A stretch of DNA of 64,000 bases from Meiothermus sp. (lineage in GTDB: Bacteria > Deinococcota > Deinococci > Deinococcales > Thermaceae). The stretch is from contig NZ_BPIM01000001.1 in NCBI RefSeq assembly GCF_026004115.1, positions 1,426,001 to 1,490,000 of the forward strand, given 5' to 3'. Within the stretch, counting starts at the first letter, position 1. Each line of letters starts with the position of its first letter. Shown here one piece after another: positions 24,086-31,840 of this stretch. Made by a program: the position numbers and the translations under genes. The notes below the pieces were generated by a model. The model saw only the letters and a program-made list of their open reading frames with translations. It was not told where the DNA came from and ran no database searches.

Positions 24086-24953
24086 TAGCTGCCACACCGG
24101 CGGCAAAGTTCATCAAGGCTGTAATTTGTTCGCCGTTCAGCGATTCCAGTGCGGCCCTGGCCCAGACCCCACTCTGCCACAGCCAGCTCAGGGTGCCGGA
24201 CATGAAGGCATCCCCGGCGCCCACCGTGTCCACCACCTGAACCTGGGGAGCCTGGACTCGAACAATTTCCTGGTCGCGAACGGCAAAAGCCCCCTGGCCC
24301 CCACGGGTCACGATGACCCATACCGGGCCCTGTTTCTGCCACGCCTGGGCAACGCTTTCCAGCCGCTCGCCCGGATAGAGCCACTCGAGGTCGGCCTGGC
24401 TGACCTTGACCAGATCGACCTGCTCGAGCCAGCCCGAAAGCCGCTTGAGGTAGTCCTCGCGGTTTGGAATTAGAAAAGGCCGTACGTTGGGGTCAAGGGT
24501 GATCAGCCGCCGCCGGGCCTCGCGTTGCATCAGGCGCTCGAGGCTCGAGGCCCCGGGCTCCAGTACCAGCGAGTAGGAGCCAAAGTGCAGGGCCGCCTGG
24601 GGGGGGAGGGTGGTGGGCAGGTCTTCGGGGTAGAGCAAGCGGTCGGCGGTGTTTTCGCAGTAGAACGCAAAAAACTCGCCCGACTCGGAAGGGGTTACCA
24701 GGGCCAGGGTGGTAAGCTCCTGGCCCTCCTTGACATATTCCAGGCTTACCTTGCTCTCGGCCAGGTGGCGCCGGAGCAACTGCCCAAAGGCATCGCGCGA
24801 TATTCGCCCCAGAAAGGCTGTGGGCGTGCCCAGGCGGCCTGCTCCCATGGCTACGTTGTACGGGGAACCACCGGGATGCGGGACGTAAGCAGTAGCGCCG
24901 TTGTGGGCAGTGGGGGTCATGTCTATCAGAGCTTCTCCGGCGACAATCAGCAT
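24033..24953 (-). CDS. PfkB-family sugar kinase (fructokinase-like)
   Basis: 306 aa, complete. N-terminal substrate signature MLIVAGEALIDMTP and GGSPYNVAMGAGRLG, ribokinase fold, and the C-terminal PfkB signature VDTVGAGDAF with the catalytic Asp, followed by AITCTRAGANPP, the usual C-terminus of bacterial fructokinases. It phosphorylates a sugar such as fructose with ATP. It is divergent from lacD, with about 125 bp between the starts; together they could feed a hexose bisphosphate route, but no phosphohexose kinase is visible here. Its intact 3' end places the break seen in the PKD lipoprotein on the other side. Confidence 0.88.
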   Translation of the reverse strand: MLIVAGEALIDMTPTAHNGATAYVPHPGGSPYNVAMGAGRLGTPTAFLGRISRDAFGQLLRRHLAESKVSLEYVKEGQELTTLALVTPSESGEFFAFYCENTADRLLYPEDLPTTLPPQAALHFGSYSLVLEPGASSLERLMQREARRRLITLDPNVRPFLIPNREDYLKRLSGWLEQVDLVKVSQADLEWLYPGERLESVAQAWQKQGPVWVIVTRGGQGAFAVRDQEIVRVQAPQVQVVDTVGAGDAFMSGTLSWLWQSGVWARAALESLNGEQITALMNFAAGVAAITCTRAGANPPWREELE

Positions 24954-25079
24954 GTTTCCTCCTGGGATGACAGGGCACGACTATGGGAGCAGTTTATCCT
25001 TGACTTTTGCGTCCTGTAAGCCCATCCGCCAGGCGGGTTTGTAGCGGCCTTTAGGGTAGACTTGAGGATGGAGATAACT

Positions 25080-26084
25080 ATGGGACTGAGCAAAGGAAAG
25101 TTTGATCGGATTCAGGCTTGTGCCGACGACCATGGCGTAATTGCGGCTGCCGCAATGGATCAGCGCGGCTCCTTGCGCAAGGCCATTGCCAAGGCCAGAG
25201 GGGCGGAGGTGAGCGATGCCGAACTCACCGAGTTCAAAACCGCCGTGGTCAAAATCCTTACCCCCTATGCTTCGGCGATTTTGATTGATACTGAGTATGG
25301 CCTGCCCGCTCTAAAGCATAAAGCCCCCCGCACTGGCGTTCTGCTGGCCTATGAAAAGTCGGGCTACGACACCAGCACTTCAGGCCGCCTGCCCGACCTG
25401 CTGCCCGACCTGAGCGTGCGGCGCATTCAGGAAGCGGGCGGCGATGCGGTCAAGATTCTGCTCTACTACAACCCCGAAGACGACCCCAAAATCAACACCA
25501 TTAAGCACGCCTTCATCGAGCGGGTAGGGGCCGAGTGCGCGGCCCTGGAGATGCCGTTTTTCCTCGAGCCCATCGCCTACAACGACCAGCTGGGCGAGGG
25601 CCTCGAGCTGGCCAAAGCCAAGCCCCGCTATGTGGCCATGTACATGGAGGAGTTCTCCAAAGACCGCTATGGCGTGGACGTGCTCAAGGTCGAGTTGCCC
25701 TTCAACATCGCCTACACCAGCGGCACCCTGGGCTTCAAGGGCGAGGAAGCCTACACCCGGGCCCAGGCCCTGCAGTTCCTCAAGGACACCGCCAGCGCTG
25801 CCGGCAAGCCTTTTATCTACCTCTCGGCAGGGGTGAGCGATGCAGTCTTCCGCGAGTCGCTCGAGATGGCCGCCGAAGCGGGGGTGCCCTTCAGCGGGGT
25901 GTTGTGTGGGCGGGCTACCTGGCAGGATGGGATTCCGGTTTATGCCAAGCAAGGGCTGGCGGCCCTGGAAGACTGGCTTGCCGACCAGGGCGTGAAGAAT
26001 ATCCAGATGCTCAACGAAGTGCTGGCCAAAGGCGCCAAGCCCTGGTGGACGCACTACGGCAGCCTGGAAGCGGCCAGAGGCTAG
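25080..26084 (+). CDS. lacD: Tagatose-1,6-bisphosphate aldolase (class I, LacD type)
   Basis: 334 aa. The start at 25080 is preceded by GATGGAG at normal spacing. Class I aldolase TIM barrel: AAAMDQRGSLRKAI near the N-terminus, ILIDTEYGLP, the Schiff-base lysine K203 in VDVLKVELPF, and FSGVLCGRATWQDG. It cleaves tagatose-1,6-bisphosphate (and other ketose bisphosphates) to dihydroxyacetone phosphate and glyceraldehyde-3-phosphate. LacD homologues in this lineage may serve other ketose phosphates. It is followed by a strong bidirectional terminator. Confidence 0.9.
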   Translation: MGLSKGKFDRIQACADDHGVIAAAAMDQRGSLRKAIAKARGAEVSDAELTEFKTAVVKILTPYASAILIDTEYGLPALKHKAPRTGVLLAYEKSGYDTSTSGRLPDLLPDLSVRRIQEAGGDAVKILLYYNPEDDPKINTIKHAFIERVGAECAALEMPFFLEPIAYNDQLGEGLELAKAKPRYVAMYMEEFSKDRYGVDVLKVELPFNIAYTSGTLGFKGEEAYTRAQALQFLKDTASAAGKPFIYLSAGVSDAVFRESLEMAAEAGVPFSGVLCGRATWQDGIPVYAKQGLAALEDWLADQGVKNIQMLNEVLAKGAKPWWTHYGSLEAARG

Positions 26085-26095
26085 CGCTCCAAACC

Positions 26096-26126
26096 AAAAA
26101 TGGCTCCCAATTGGGAGCCATTTTTT
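26096..26126 (+). terminator. Rho-independent terminator after lacD
   Basis: GGCTCCCAATTGGGAGCC is a perfect palindrome flanked by AAAAAT and ATTTTTT. Confidence 0.9.
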
Positions 26127-26359
26127 ATACCGGATTCAAAAAGATAATCATCCAAACCAAAGATCCCCAGAGGCTATCTTTTTGAATCCTAGAGCACACC
26201 CCTCCCGAACGGTCGGCGAAGAAAGCGTCTGCCTTCCAGGGGGCTTACGCCCTCCGCTACGCGGATAACTTCCAAGGGGCTTACGCCCTCCGCTACGCGG
26301 ATAATTTTGGTCGGGTTGACTCTTTTCCGTTCGGTAACGAATCAGCCGAACCTAATTTA
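26127..26359 (-). repeat. MITE-like dispersed element, copy 3 (reversed)
   Basis: Begins ATACCGGATTCAAAAAGATA directly after the lacD terminator. The right hairpin carries the AAAGATA/TATCTTT version; two internal units, both of the GGGC-GTAA-GCCC type; the distal hairpin arms are partly mismatched and the end is degenerate. Confidence 0.85.
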
Positions 26360-26405
26360 TGAAATGTCAATCGCATCGGATAACCGAGAAGACTTCCATC
26401 TTCGA

Positions 26406-26435
26406 TTGACAGCATTTGGGTGGCTGTGCTACCCT
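26406..26435 (+). promoter_or_regulatory. Promoter of tRNA-Arg(ACG)
   Basis: TTGACA, 18-bp spacer, TACCCT. Start expected near 26443, 31 nt before the tRNA. The same layout stands before the other tRNA-Arg at 42508. Confidence 0.75.
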
Positions 26436-26473
26436 ACAGGACGCATTTGGTGGTGTACACCAATGCCCTTTTA

Positions 26474-26550
26474 GGGCGCGTAGCTCAGTTGGATAGAGCG
26501 ACTGACTACGGATCAGTAGGTCGTGGGTTCGAATCCTGCCGCGCCCGCCA
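26474..26550 (+). tRNA. tRNA-Arg (anticodon ACG)
   Basis: 77 nt with encoded CCA. Acceptor GGGCGCG/CGCGCCC, D arm GCTC...GAGC, anticodon stem ACTGA/TCAGT with loop CTACGGA (ACG, wobble A34 presumably edited to inosine), T arm GTGGG-TTCGAAT-CCTGC. It reads CGU/CGC/CGA. Confidence 0.97.
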
Positions 26551-26647
26551 GTTTATCCGGGGAATACGCCCCGGATTACTTTTTTCCTCAAGGTTGTTTT
26601 TTCAAGCTTGTGTGGTAGTGAGGTCAGGCCCTCCTGGGATAGCCGCT

Positions 26648-27334
26648 TCAAGCAAGGCCTCGAGGTGTCCCCAAGGTCTGCTCGGGCTGTTCGGTGAAAG
26701 CCTTGAGCATCTCAGTTGAAACTTTGGCTAAGCTCTGGTTGAGCAACCGTACATCCCCCAGCATGCGCAGCCCTGGGCCATCAAAGGCGTCCAGGCCTGC
26801 GTGAGCGGCCCGCTCCCAAGACTTTAGAACCTGGGGTAACTGTTCGGGAATAAAATGACTATGAACGCTGAGGGTAAACAGGCTCACCAGGATGTTGGGG
26901 TCGCCTTCGTACCAAGAGGAAACCCACCTAGCCTCAGATTTGGAGTAGTCCAGCACCCAGAGTTTGCCTGCGGGGTCAAGGGCGAGGTTTTGCAGCATTT
27001 TTTCGGAATCCAGCAAATCCTCATCGAGCAAAGCACCTTTCACAGACATGGCCAGTAGAAGCTCAGGATGCTTGAGGTCTACCAACCTATCCAGTTCCAA
27101 GACGGGGGTGATGATACCGACGGGCTCGAACCGCTCGTCTACCAGCACCCAGACTCGAGGGCTGCCAAGCCCCACCCCGCGCGCCAGAATGGAGCGCAAT
27201 ACCTCGCCCTGAATCTGAGGCTGCGGTAGCCGCTTCGCACGGTACATCCGGCCCTGGTCGTCATGGGCCAGGTGGGTTTTATCCTTTTCCCAAATCAGGT
27301 CTTGCTCGGCAATCACCAGGGTTGCTTCACGCAT
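26648..27334 (-). CDS. Hypothetical protein, possible HipA/kinase-like fold
   Basis: 228 aa. Start at 27334 (MREATLVIAEQDLIWEKDKT) behind CGGGAGGAAACAC; the frame extends upstream without support. The middle part (VWVLVDERFEPVGIITPVLE, and later E-K-M-L-Q-NLALDPAGKLWVLDYSKSE) resembles the N-L-L-x-D-x-x-G-x-x-x-x-I-D-x catalytic end of HipA-like and phosphatidylinositol-kinase-like proteins, with D-Y in place of D-F. No clear glycine-rich loop is visible. I do not recognise a defined family. No signal peptide or membrane helix. It lies alone between tRNA-Arg and a divergent MFS gene. Confidence 0.6.
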   Translation of the reverse strand: MREATLVIAEQDLIWEKDKTHLAHDDQGRMYRAKRLPQPQIQGEVLRSILARGVGLGSPRVWVLVDERFEPVGIITPVLELDRLVDLKHPELLLAMSVKGALLDEDLLDSEKMLQNLALDPAGKLWVLDYSKSEARWVSSWYEGDPNILVSLFTLSVHSHFIPEQLPQVLKSWERAAHAGLDAFDGPGLRMLGDVRLLNQSLAKVSTEMLKAFTEQPEQTLGTPRGLA

Positions 27335-27431
27335 GTGTTTCCTCCCGCACACTCCCATTGTTGGGTTGCCCGGGGTTCCGACCGGCTGAACGCAGATAAA
27401 CTGCATTTGTGCTACCCGTATACTGGGTCAA

Positions 27432-28649
27432 ATGCGCGCCCACACCAACCCCTGGTACTTAGTGCTCTCCTCCTATTGGTTTGCGAGTAGCTTCAAATGG
27501 TTTCTGATTCTGTTGGTGCTGCTGCCGGCCCGGGTGGCCGAGCTGGTGCCCGAACCCGAGCGGGCCACCCGGCTGGGGTTCTTGTTTGCCCTGGGTGCGG
27601 TAATGGCCATTATTGGGCCGCCCATCTGGGGTTACATCTCCGACCGGGTAGGGCGTCGGATGCCCTTTCTGGCCCTAGGGGCCATCCTGACGGCAGGTTC
27701 GCTGGTCTGGATGGCCTATGCGGGCAGCTACTGGCAACTGGTGGTGGCCTATTTGCTGCTCCAGCTCGCCGACGATATGGCCACCGGCCCCTACTCGGCG
27801 CTCATTCCCGACCTTACGGCCCGCCGGGAACGCGGGGTGGCTTCGGGGTGGCTTGGAACCCTCCAGGTAGGGGGCCAGGTGGTGGCGGGGGCGGTGGGCT
27901 TTTTGCTGGCCAACCTACAGTGGCAGTTCCTCCTGATCGCCCTGGTCAACTTGCTGGCCGCCGGGATGATCCTGAGCCTGATTCGGGAGGTGCCGGGGTT
28001 GCAGCCACAAAGGCGAGGGCTTTGGGAGAGCATGGTGGCCCCCTGGCGCAACGCCGATTTCCGCTGGGTCTGGTTCACCCGCTTCCTGGTCATGCTGGCG
28101 CAATACACGGTACAGACCTACCTTCAGTACTACCTGGCCGATGTGGTGCAAACCTTCCAGGCTTTCGGCCAGACCCTGGCCACTGAAGCCTTCCAGGCGG
28201 TAGCGTTGCTGGGTCTGCTCATTTCCATTGGGGCCGCTATTTCGGCGGTGCCTGCGGGGCGCATATCCGACCAACAAGGCCGTAAGCCCATCATCTACGT
28301 GGCGGGGGTGGGGCTGGCGGCCTTGATGCTGCCCATCCTGTTGCTGCCGCGCTACGATGTGCTGATAGTGCTGGCAGTGGTGTTTGGGTTTCTGTACGGG
28401 GCCTATCTGGCGGTGGACTGGGCGCTGGTCTCGGACGTGTTGCCCAATCCAAAGGCCCATGCCACCGATATGGGTATCTGGCAAACCTCGATTGTGCTGC
28501 CACAGGTGCTGGCGGGCGGTTTTGGGGCCATGCTCGATACTTTCAATCGCCAGAGCGCGGGCTCGGGCTATACGGTGCTGTTCTTGATTGCCGCCGTGTG
28601 TTTTGTGCTGGGTACCCTTCTGGTGCGCCAGATTCGCTCGGTGCGCTAG
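27432..28649 (+). CDS. Major facilitator superfamily transporter
   Basis: 405 aa, 12 predicted membrane helices. The conserved loop 2-3 motif is GYISDRVGRRMPFLALGA and its second-half counterpart is GRISDQQGRKPIIYVAGVG. The middle loop is short and basic (REVPGLQPQRRGLWESMVAP). TGPYSALIPDLTARRERGVA, followed by SGWLG, resembles the sugar/proton (SLC45/GPH-like) and SV2-like branch. Substrate unknown. A tRNA-Ser promoter begins only 6 bp after its stop codon. Confidence 0.88.
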   Translation: MRAHTNPWYLVLSSYWFASSFKWFLILLVLLPARVAELVPEPERATRLGFLFALGAVMAIIGPPIWGYISDRVGRRMPFLALGAILTAGSLVWMAYAGSYWQLVVAYLLLQLADDMATGPYSALIPDLTARRERGVASGWLGTLQVGGQVVAGAVGFLLANLQWQFLLIALVNLLAAGMILSLIREVPGLQPQRRGLWESMVAPWRNADFRWVWFTRFLVMLAQYTVQTYLQYYLADVVQTFQAFGQTLATEAFQAVALLGLLISIGAAISAVPAGRISDQQGRKPIIYVAGVGLAALMLPILLLPRYDVLIVLAVVFGFLYGAYLAVDWALVSDVLPNPKAHATDMGIWQTSIVLPQVLAGGFGAMLDTFNRQSAGSGYTVLFLIAAVCFVLGTLLVRQIRSVR

Positions 28650-28654
28650 CTTGC

Positions 28655-28685
28655 TTGACAAGCCCAGCGCTCGATCCCATATTGG
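28655..28685 (+). promoter_or_regulatory. Candidate promoter for the tRNA-Ser genes
   Basis: TTGACA, 19-bp spacer, TATTGG. Start expected near 28692, about 42 nt before tRNA-Ser(TGA). The two tRNA-Ser genes are 91 bp apart and end in one terminator, so they are probably co-transcribed. Confidence 0.5.
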
Positions 28686-28733
28686 TAGAGCGCTTTGGCC
28701 TAGAGGAAGGCGTACATCCAGCTTGTGGCGTGT

Positions 28734-28823
28734 GGAGGGATGGCTGAGTGGTTGAAAGCGGCGGTCTTGAAAACCGTTGTAGGCGCGAGCCTACCGGGGG
28801 TTCGAATCCCTCTCCCTCCGCCA
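28734..28823 (+). tRNA. tRNA-Ser (anticodon TGA)
   Basis: 90 nt with CCA. Acceptor GGAGGGA/TCCCTCC, anticodon stem CGGT...ACCG with loop containing TGA, class II variable arm TGTAGGCGCGAGCCTACC, T loop TTCGAAT. It reads UCA/UCG/UCU. Confidence 0.97.
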
Positions 28824-28914
28824 ATACCGGTCTTGGTGTTTCAAATGCCCGGTTTTGTGCTAAAGTATCGTTTGCGGTTTTTGGGGACGTGCCCCCAAAC
28901 CCAACAACCCAACT

Positions 28915-29009
28915 GGAGGGGTGGCCGAGTGGCTGAAGGCGGCGGTTTGCTAAACCGTTATAGGGAACGAAAGTCCCTATCGGGGGTTCGAATCCCCCCT
29001 CCTCCGCCA
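28915..29009 (+). tRNA. tRNA-Ser (anticodon GCT)
   Basis: 95 nt with CCA. Acceptor GGAGGGG/CCCCTCC, anticodon loop with GCT inside CGGTTTGCTAAACCG, long variable arm TATAGGGAACGAAAGTCCCT, T loop TTCGAAT. It reads AGC/AGU. Confidence 0.97.
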
Positions 29010-29015
29010 GAGTAA

Positions 29016-29045
29016 AGGCCAGGGAATAGCTTCTCTGGCCTTTTT
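29016..29045 (+). terminator. Rho-independent terminator of the tRNA-Ser pair
   Basis: AGGCCAGGGAA-TAGC-TTCTCTGGCCT followed by TTTTG. Confidence 0.85.
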
Positions 29046-29164
29046 GCTATATCGAAAATCCTGGTGGGTGTTTTTTTCAGAGCGGCCTCCCACGAATAGT
29101 CGTATAGAAGATTTTGCTGTGGCGGGTGGGTACCACGATCAGGACAGCCCATTCCCTGCGGCTT

Positions 29165-29329
29165 ATACCGGATTCAAAAAGACAGTTTACAAAACCAAAA
29201 ACACCAGAGGCTGTCTTTTTGAATCCTAGAGCACTCCCTTCCAAGGGGCGGTATCGCCCTCCGCTACGCGGATAACTTCGGTCGGGTTAGTTCGTCACCA
29301 AAGGGTGACGAACTAACCGAATCTGGTAT
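29165..29329 (-). repeat. MITE-like dispersed element, copy 4 (short form, reversed)
   Basis: 165 bp, both ends intact: ATACCGGATTC at the start and GAATCTGGTAT at the end, an 11-bp terminal inverted repeat with one mismatch. Only one internal unit, and the GACCGTTCGGGAGGGGTG segment is missing. Hairpins GTTAGTTCG/CGAACTAAC and AAAGACA/TGTCTTT are perfect. Confidence 0.9.
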
Positions 29330-29367
29330 TACCAGAACCCTCCAAAAGTATGCAAACCGCTGCAGAG

Positions 29368-29410
29368 TTATCCACAGGTTATCCACAGATTTATCCACAG
29401 CTTATTCACA
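29368..29410 (+). other. Array of four DnaA boxes
   Basis: TTATCCACA at 29368, 29379 and 29391, and TTATTCACA at 29402, all in the same orientation and 11-12 bp apart, i.e. one helical turn each. AT-richer sequence follows to 29480. No dnaA, dnaN or gidA is near, so this need not be the chromosomal origin; a DnaA-titration or regulatory site is equally possible. Confidence 0.8.
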
Positions 29411-29526
29411 GAGTTTAAACGCATAAACGCAAATTGTTGCAGAGCTATAACGTTTCATCCCCTTTTGTGTAAGGTGTAAAACCCGGTATCACCGGTTCAA
29501 TAGGGCAACCGCAAGTTGCCTTAAGC

Positions 29527-29672
29527 ACCATCTCCCTCGAGGGGAGAGGGCGGAGGTGAGGGCGTCCGAGCCTCGCTGCTTGACTTGCGTAGGGCAAAAA
29601 TCCAAGATAAAAAGGCATTCGCTTTGCTCACTACCCCCCACCCTAACCCTCCCCCACAAGCGGAGAGGGGAG
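29527..29672. repeat. Palindromic intergenic element with C/G-tract arms
   Basis: Left arm around CTCCCTCGAGGGGAGAGGGC and right arm around CACCCTAACCCTCCCCCACA with GGAGAGGGGAG stand inverted to each other about 100 bp apart. Similar C-rich palindromic elements are common between genes of many bacteria. A partial relative is at 54943-54972. Short frames over it are not genes. Confidence 0.5.
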
Positions 29673-29763
29673 TGTGCCTTGTGGTTTTCTGGCCTTGCGG
29701 TTGCCCTGACCGGCTCAACCAGGAAAGGCCCAGGGCTTTTCGCATGCGGTAAACTATTGGGCG

Positions 29764-30942
29764 GTGACACCGCTTTCGTTGTTGTTTCTCACCCTGTTCA
29801 ATAGCATTTTGGGCCTTTCGGTGTTGTTCCCCATCCTGGGGCCGCTTGCTCGCGAGCTGGGCTTGAGCGAGGTGCAGGTTGGATTGTTTTCCACCGGCTA
29901 CGCCCTGATGCAGTTCGTCCTGGCCGCCTACTGGGGGCGTCGCAGCGAGGTGCTGGGGCGCAAGCCCATCCTGTTGATGGGCATTGTGGGTTTTGCAGTC
30001 AGCTTTTTTTTATTTGCTTTTTTTGCCTGGCTGGGCTACCAGAAAGTGCTTCTGGGGTGGGGTCTTTTTGCGGCTATGCTATTTTCCCGGCTTTTGGGGG
30101 GTGCTTTTTCTTCAGCTACCTTGCCCACTGCGCAGGCCTACCTGGCCGATATTACCCCCCGTGAAGGGCGTACCCAGAGCTTCGCCATTCTGGGGGCCGC
30201 TTTTGGTTTGGGGGTGATTTTTGGCCCCGCCATTGGGGCGGGGCTGGCTCATTTTGGCTTGCTGGCGCCGGTGGTTTTTTCGGCCAGCCTGGCCCTGCTG
30301 AATGCGTTGTTTGTGTGGGTGGTCTTGCCGGAGTCGCGCAAGGCTGAGGCCCGCCCCCAAAGCCCGCCCCAGCTCTCCTGGGCCGACCCCCGTATCCTGC
30401 CTTTGCTATTAATAGGCTTGAGCATCAACCTGGCCTCCATCGCCATGGAGCAGACAGTAGCTTTTTTGTATCAGGATCGTCTTTTGCTGAGCCCTGCCCA
30501 GACTGCCCAGGCTGTAGGTATAGCCCTGGTGGTTTTTGGGGTGGTGGGGGTGCTGGTGCAGGGGGTCTGGGTGCGGGCTGTCAAGTGGCCGCCGCGAAAG
30601 CTGCTGATGCTGGGGATGCCCCTGTTGTTGCTGGGCTACCTGGGCCTGATGTTTGCCTCTAGCTTTGCTTGGCTCACCGCTTCGCTGATGCTGCTGGGTT
30701 TGGGTTCCATGACCAGCCCTGGCCTCACGGCGGCTCAGTCGCTGGCGGTCTCCGACGATGAACAAGGTGCAGTAGCAGGCCTGTCCAGTGCGGCGCAGGC
30801 CCTGGGCCGGATGCTGGGGCCGGTGGTGGGTACCTCGTTGTACGGGCTTTCCCCGGCCTATCCCTATGTGTTTTCGGCCCTTCTGATCGGGTTGGCGCTG
30901 GTGTTTTTCCTTAGCAGGCCGCAGCTGGCAAGCGCTCGGTAG
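29764..30942 (+). CDS. Major facilitator superfamily transporter (drug/TetA-like branch)
   Basis: 392 aa, 12 helices, GTG start. Motif A is YWGRRSEVLGRKPILLMGI, and the helix 5 region has GAAFGLGVIFGPAIGAGLAH, the antiporter-type motif C (G-x-x-x-G-P-x-x-G-x). This suggests a proton antiporter for drugs or metabolites. The stop is 6 bp from the stop of the convergent DUF72 gene. The upstream 430 bp hold the DnaA-box array and a palindromic element rather than an obvious promoter. Confidence 0.88.
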   Translation: MTPLSLLFLTLFNSILGLSVLFPILGPLARELGLSEVQVGLFSTGYALMQFVLAAYWGRRSEVLGRKPILLMGIVGFAVSFFLFAFFAWLGYQKVLLGWGLFAAMLFSRLLGGAFSSATLPTAQAYLADITPREGRTQSFAILGAAFGLGVIFGPAIGAGLAHFGLLAPVVFSASLALLNALFVWVVLPESRKAEARPQSPPQLSWADPRILPLLLIGLSINLASIAMEQTVAFLYQDRLLLSPAQTAQAVGIALVVFGVVGVLVQGVWVRAVKWPPRKLLMLGMPLLLLGYLGLMFASSFAWLTASLMLLGLGSMTSPGLTAAQSLAVSDDEQGAVAGLSSAAQALGRMLGPVVGTSLYGLSPAYPYVFSALLIGLALVFFLSRPQLASAR

Positions 30943-30947
30943 TGGCT

Positions 30948-31769
30948 TTATCCGGGTTGCAGCCCGGCTTCTTCCAGGAGCTTCTTGAGCATTTCCAGGT
31001 TCGCCAGGGCGTGGCCTTTGGTGGTGTTGTTGAAAATGAACCAGACCTGCGTCAGGGTGTGGTGCTCGAGCGCCGCCAGCAGCGCTTGCACCCAGTAGTG
31101 CAGTTCCTCTTCGCTGTAGCGATAGTCATGTCGCTCGGACTGATCCTTGCCCTCGTGCCACTTTTCCTTGTTGCGTCCCGAAAGCCGGATGTACGCAGTC
31201 TCGCCGGTGAGGTGTAGCTCGTTCTTGGGCAGACCGGGCAGGGGAGGATAATCGGTGCTAACCCAAATCAACCCCGCCCTGTGGAAAGCCTCGCGGACCT
31301 CCTCGTTATCCCAGGAAGTGTGACGAAACTCCACTGCCAGGCCGCCAGGGGCCAGGACGTGGTCGGCAAAACGCTGGGCCAGTGCGGCAAAATACCTGCG
31401 GTTTTCGGGGGTGCGGTGAAAGCTTTGGGGAAACTGGGCCAGAAAGGGCCCCAGCACCCCTGCCTCGCGCAATGGAGCCACCGACTCAAAAAGCCGCCGG
31501 TAGTCGTCTTCGCTAGCGTTGCGCTCATGGGTCATGCGCTGGTGAATTTTGATCGCCCAGTGCACCCGCCCCTGGCTGCGCTCGAGCATGCCAGCAAAGG
31601 CTTTGAGGCCCGGAATGTTGTAAAAAGAGGAGTTCAGCTCCACGGCGTTGAAGGTTCGCGCATAGATGGAGAGCCACTCGTCTTTTTTGGCCTCGGGGGG
31701 GTACAAGAGGCCCACCCAGTCCTCGTTGGTATAGCCGCCGGTGCCCAGATAGATTTCCACGCTTTCCAT
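30948..31769 (-). CDS. DUF72 (YecE-family) protein
   Basis: 273 aa from the ATG at 31769 (MESVEIYLGTGGYTNEDWVG). Typical DUF72 barrel: FNAVELNSSFYNIP, WAIKIHQRMTHERNA, GPFLAQFPQSFHRTPENRRY, LAVEFRHTSWDNEEV, TGETAYIRLSGRN and VWFIFNNTTKGHA near the C-terminus. The family has a TIM-barrel fold with unknown function, often near DNA-repair or Fe-S genes. It lies about 70 bp downstream of glmS in the same orientation, with a terminator between. Confidence 0.9.
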   Translation of the reverse strand: MESVEIYLGTGGYTNEDWVGLLYPPEAKKDEWLSIYARTFNAVELNSSFYNIPGLKAFAGMLERSQGRVHWAIKIHQRMTHERNASEDDYRRLFESVAPLREAGVLGPFLAQFPQSFHRTPENRRYFAALAQRFADHVLAPGGLAVEFRHTSWDNEEVREAFHRAGLIWVSTDYPPLPGLPKNELHLTGETAYIRLSGRNKEKWHEGKDQSERHDYRYSEEELHYWVQALLAALEHHTLTQVWFIFNNTTKGHALANLEMLKKLLEEAGLQPG

Positions 31770-31794
31770 TGTGGCACAAGCCCAATTGTCCGAA

Positions 31795-31824
31795 CAAAAA
31801 CGCGCCACCCGAAGGCAGCGCGTT
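31795..31824 (-). terminator. Rho-independent terminator of glmS
   Basis: On the minus strand AACGCGCTGCC-TTCG-GGTGGCGCGTT followed by TTTGTTC, 17 bp after the glmS stop. Confidence 0.85.
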
Positions 31825-31840
31825 GGCAGTAGGGGAAGAG

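Noticed and set aside
28725-29015. Open frames running through the two tRNA-Ser genes
   Set aside because: They overlap complete tRNA structures and have no coding features.
14987-29098. Shared 17-mer GCGGCCTYCCACGAATA at 14987-15003 and 29082-29098
   Set aside because: Only two copies with one mismatch and no common flanks; too little to call a repeat family.
29331-29480. Chromosomal origin of replication
   Set aside because: The DnaA-box array is convincing, but no dnaA/dnaN is adjacent and skew cannot be judged from one window, so it is reported as a DnaA-box array only.
29489-29770. Short minus-strand frame with S-P-L-E/S-P-R-G-R type sequence
   Set aside because: It lies on the C/G-rich palindromic intergenic element; such frames are a common false annotation.
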